The notes beneath the pieces were generated by a model that made no database searches, was not told the origin of the DNA, and saw only the letters and a program-made list of their open reading frames with translations. The translations under genes and the position numbers were made by a program. Shown piece by piece: positions 61,517-64,000 of a stretch of 64,000 nt of DNA. How positions within the stretch are numbered: position 1 is the first letter of the stretch; every line of letters starts with the position of its first letter. Source of the DNA: Dehalobacter sp. CP (GTDB lineage Bacteria > Bacillota_B > Desulfitobacteriia > Desulfitobacteriales > Syntrophobotulaceae). Where the stretch lies: the NCBI GenBank assembly GCA_009910795.1, contig VMEE01000081.1, positions 53,321-117,320 on the forward strand. Reading direction: 5' to 3'.

Positions 61517-63100
61517 ATGAATGACTTCCAGAAAAGTGTTATCGAACAATTGTCCCGCCATACCCGCATCTGGATCGTAGGAGGAGCGGTACGTAACCAG
61601 GTCCTGGGACTGGAGTCTCCGGACATGGATTTGGTGTGTGGGCTGAGCCCTGAAGAGGTCCAAGATATCCTCCGTGAGCAAGGCTTCTCCGTTCGGATCA
61701 TTGGCAGGCATTTCTCGACAGCCAGCATTTTTACGGAAGGTTCCAAAGTGGATGTGGTGCAGGCCGAAGAACTAGAGAAAGATGCCCAGCGCCGGGACTT
61801 CACCATTAATGCGATTTATCAGGATCCGGTGTCGGGGGAATTTTATGACCCGATGGAAGGCAGAAAGGATCTGGAAGCCAAAATTCTTAAAGCCTGCGGT
61901 AAGCCTGATGAACGGTTCCGGGAAGATCCTGTCCGTATTTTAAGGATGGTTAAATTTGCGGTGAAGTTCTCGTTGGAAATCGATCCCGATACCTGGGAGC
62001 AGGCAACGGACCATCTTTCTTTTTTGAGCAGCACATCCCGGGAAAGAATTACGGCGGAACTTGCCGGGATTCTTGTTTTGGCTGAGGCTGAAAAGGCTGT
62101 GCGGATGTTGGACAGAATCGGTTACTGGGATATGTACTTACCTGAGTTGGCCAGGCTGAAAGGTCTTGAACAGAATCAGTACCATTCCCTGGATGTCTGG
62201 GAACATACCATGGCCGTATTTCGGAATACCCCTGAAGATCTATATCTGCGTCTGGCAGGCCTGTTTCATGATTCCGGCAAGTGGGAAGTAGCTAGCCGGG
62301 AATGCCATGTATCCGGGACACTAAAGTTTGCCGACCAGAACTACTCGCTTGAGGGATTTAAAATCGTCGGGACAAGAGGACCCCGGGAACTGGAATATAA
62401 GCTGAAGTCTTTCATTGGAAAAAAGATTCGGATCCTTGGGGCAAGACTGGACCAATACCCGGAAATTGTGCAGTTTAAAAAAGTCATAGACGGTGAACCG
62501 ACCAATTTTGGTCTTATCTACGTCGAAAACGGCAAACGACATTTCCTGATGCATGAAGCGGCAAGCGCCAGGCTTCTGGCCGATGTCCTCAAACGCTATA
62601 CGTTTTCGATGTTTTTTGACGGGGTCGGCAAAAAACAGGAACAAAACCTTATTAAACTTGTTGAGAACCATATGCAGGCAACACTCGTATTCATGCCGGA
62701 GTTCAGAGGGGAATTTGCCAAGCGGTCTTTCAAGAACAGAGCGGCGGAGCTCGTTTGGAAAGTCTGCTGGGACGGCAGAAACTTTGAATTAAAGAACATC
62801 CATGATTTCTTGATTATATGGAAAGCAGATTATCAGGCCGGAAAACTTCATACCACTACTCAGAACAGTATTTTTGAAAGAATTTTTGCCGAACTGATCG
62901 CGGTGGCTTTGTGGCAGAAAGAAAACCTGATGCAGCTTGACTGGAAACTATTCCGGCAGTATGCGATGCAGCAGGGATTAAGCGGTTGGAGCCTCGGAAC
63001 CTTTAAGGATCTTGTCCGCAAAAAAGCCATGGAAGAGATGAAGCTGGAATTAAATCATACTTTTCTAAAAAAAGTATATTGGGAGTTTAAAAATCTGTAA
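61517..63100 (+). CDS. cca: CCA tRNA nucleotidyltransferase with HD-region insertion
   Basis: The 527-residue protein has the class II nucleotidyltransferase head (WIVGGAVRNQVLG, MDLVCG, RRDFTINAIYQDP), a neck that pairs with tRNA, and an HD phosphohydrolase region (LFHDSGKWEVA near 250). It is longer than most CCA-adding enzymes (about 400-460). The extra length seems to come from about 70 residues around 274-342 that separate the HD motif from the rest of the HD fold (HFLMHEAASARLL). GGAGGAG precedes ATG. Confidence 0.85.
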   Translation: MNDFQKSVIEQLSRHTRIWIVGGAVRNQVLGLESPDMDLVCGLSPEEVQDILREQGFSVRIIGRHFSTASIFTEGSKVDVVQAEELEKDAQRRDFTINAIYQDPVSGEFYDPMEGRKDLEAKILKACGKPDERFREDPVRILRMVKFAVKFSLEIDPDTWEQATDHLSFLSSTSRERITAELAGILVLAEAEKAVRMLDRIGYWDMYLPELARLKGLEQNQYHSLDVWEHTMAVFRNTPEDLYLRLAGLFHDSGKWEVASRECHVSGTLKFADQNYSLEGFKIVGTRGPRELEYKLKSFIGKKIRILGARLDQYPEIVQFKKVIDGEPTNFGLIYVENGKRHFLMHEAASARLLADVLKRYTFSMFFDGVGKKQEQNLIKLVENHMQATLVFMPEFRGEFAKRSFKNRAAELVWKVCWDGRNFELKNIHDFLIIWKADYQAGKLHTTTQNSIFERIFAELIAVALWQKENLMQLDWKLFRQYAMQQGLSGWSLGTFKDLVRKKAMEEMKLELNHTFLKKVYWEFKNL

Positions 63101-63107
63101 AAGTAAG

Positions 63108-63122
63108 TTACAATGATTATAA
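63108..63122. promoter_or_regulatory. PerR box upstream of the rubredoxin-flavin reductase gene
   Basis: TTACAATGATTATAA matches the PerR consensus TTATAATNATTATAA with one mismatch. It lies 33 bases before the ATG. A PerR protein is not encoded in the window; the Fur-type gene at 6506 looks like Fur. Confidence 0.75.
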
Positions 63123-63155
63123 ATAAATTATTGTTACAAAAGGGAGCGTGGAGAT

Positions 63156-63818
63156 ATGAAATGGCGCTGTGTTGTTTGTGGCTACATACATGAAGGAGAT
63201 AATCCTCCGGAAACCTGTCCGGTCTGCGGTGTTGATTCCAGCAACTTTGTCAGGGTGGAGGAGGAAACGAGGCAGAACGAAAACAACAAGAACGATTCCG
63301 TCAAGAATGCCGAAGCTGCCCTGACGAGTCCTGCTCAGACCGGATTAAGCCCCGAGGAGAAGATTGTTAAAGCGGTGCAGTCCATTTCCTACGGTTTGTT
63401 TATTATTACGGCGGCCGCTAACGGTAAAGACAACGGGCAGGCAGCCAATACCTGTTTCCAGATTACTTCCGATCCCGTGCAGATTGCGATTGGTATTAAT
63501 AAGAAAAACTACACGCATGAACTGATCGTGCAAAGCGGCAAATTCGGCATATCCGTCCTGGATCAGAATGGACATGATCTCGTTAGAAGATTTGGCTACA
63601 GGTCCGGCAGGGATGCCGATAAATTCGAAGGAATCAAAGCGCACCGCGGGCCGTCCGGCGTTATGCTGCTTGATGAAGTGCTGACCACCATGGAGGCAGA
63701 AGTCGTGAAGCAAATGGATACCGGTACGCATACCCTGTTTTTGGGAAAAGTCACGGCAGCGGAAGTCCGCAGTGCGGGTGAACCGATGACATATGCTTAT
63801 TTCAGAAAGACGAAGTAA
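63156..63818 (+). CDS. Rubredoxin-flavin reductase fusion (high-molecular-weight rubredoxin type)
   Basis: The 220-residue protein starts with a rubredoxin-like iron site (CVVCGYIHEGDNPPETCPVC: two CxxC pairs), then a polar linker, then a flavin reductase-like domain (QAANTCFQITSDPVQIAIGIN through MTYAYFRKTK). Moorella Hrb has the same two modules in the opposite order. Such proteins pass electrons from NADH to diflavin O2 or NO reductases. The upstream PerR box fits a role in peroxide or oxygen defence. Confidence 0.88.
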   Translation: MKWRCVVCGYIHEGDNPPETCPVCGVDSSNFVRVEEETRQNENNKNDSVKNAEAALTSPAQTGLSPEEKIVKAVQSISYGLFIITAAANGKDNGQAANTCFQITSDPVQIAIGINKKNYTHELIVQSGKFGISVLDQNGHDLVRRFGYRSGRDADKFEGIKAHRGPSGVMLLDEVLTTMEAEVVKQMDTGTHTLFLGKVTAAEVRSAGEPMTYAYFRKTK

Positions 63819-64000
63819 GGGCGCCGTCAAGCCTTCCGCTGTGATTCAAATTCGCAACCGGGGGTCTGTTGACAAACGGTGTAGAATAACTCAATTTTAA
63901 TATTTGACAATTTTGAAATTTACTATACTAGTGTACTCAAATTCTAAACGACGAAATTTAAAACTTTCCCCAAGGTCTTGTAAAATCAAACGATATCACC

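Noticed and set aside
63869..63932. TTGACA boxes near the right edge of the window
   Set aside because: No -10 element at a normal distance and the downstream gene is outside the window.

Overview
The window reads as a chromosomal core region of a spore-forming, anaerobic Gram-positive bacterium, most likely a Peptococcaceae member of the Desulfitobacterium/Dehalobacter type. This is inferred from gene content and layout, not from a database match. The clues are SpoIVA, SpmA/SpmB and GerW (YtfJ) for endospores; an IspH-S1 fusion and the order cmk-plsC-ispH/S1-ftsW-DUF512-der-plsY-gpsA-spoIVA seen in many Clostridia; oxygen-sensitive Fe-S and flavin proteins; and a menaquinone-type prenyl side-chain synthase (HepS/HepT) beside an Etf:quinone-type membrane Fe-S oxidoreductase. 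Nearly all genes are intact and most lie on the plus strand. No rRNA, CRISPR array, prophage or intact transposase gene was found.

Layout. 0-9 kb: a truncated diguanylate cyclase, an inositol-phosphatase-like enzyme, a FAD-Rieske oxidoreductase, EcsC, a tautomerase, DegV, an HD protein, Fur, a YbaK deacylase and cardiolipin synthase. 9-16 kb: DUF2953-gerW-spmA-spmB-rluB, a GntR regulator paired with a multi-cluster ferredoxin protein, and a YhiN-type flavoprotein. 16-30 kb: HutP, a small membrane protein, a CPBP protease, then the isoprenoid, translation, lipid and division block from cmk to gpsA, followed by spoIVA, an ACT protein and tRNA-Pro. 31-41 kb: a toprim protein, then etfB-etfA-membrane Fe-S oxidoreductase, hepS, tatC, tatA/B, hepT, an SDH-type protease and a second tatA. 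This stretch looks like a menaquinone-linked electron-transfer and export neighbourhood. 41-50 kb: a CBS protein, two tiny Cys-rich tail-anchored proteins, QueH, a LysM-CAP protein, an acyltransferase, an iron-sulfur flavoprotein, a Ca2+/H+ antiporter, a lipoprotein, and glycerate kinase with a hydroxyacid dehydrogenase. 50-64 kb: an AT-rich two-gene unknown module next to tRNA-Leu, signal peptidase I, RmuC, an EF-hand-like protein, a MoxR-VWA pair, DUF1003, RluA, an M29 aminopeptidase, a second hydroxyacid dehydrogenase, a CCA transferase with an insertion, and a rubredoxin-flavin reductase behind a near-consensus PerR box.

The most unusual signal is non-coding. Four intergenic copies (15605-15759, 15856-15961, 46615-46719, 60270-60428) form a repeat family with long complementary ends, a conserved core and interchangeable internal hairpins. 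The terminal stems change sequence between copies but keep pairing, which suggests that the folded form is what is maintained. A second, smaller pair of hairpin repeats lies at 41251-41309 and 54952-55009. Upstream of etfB there is a perfect 28-bp palindrome over a candidate promoter, plus a 14-bp inverted repeat that includes a Rex-like operator.

Start codons were moved from the longest open frame wherever a Shine-Dalgarno sequence or promoter clearly argued for it; each case is noted.
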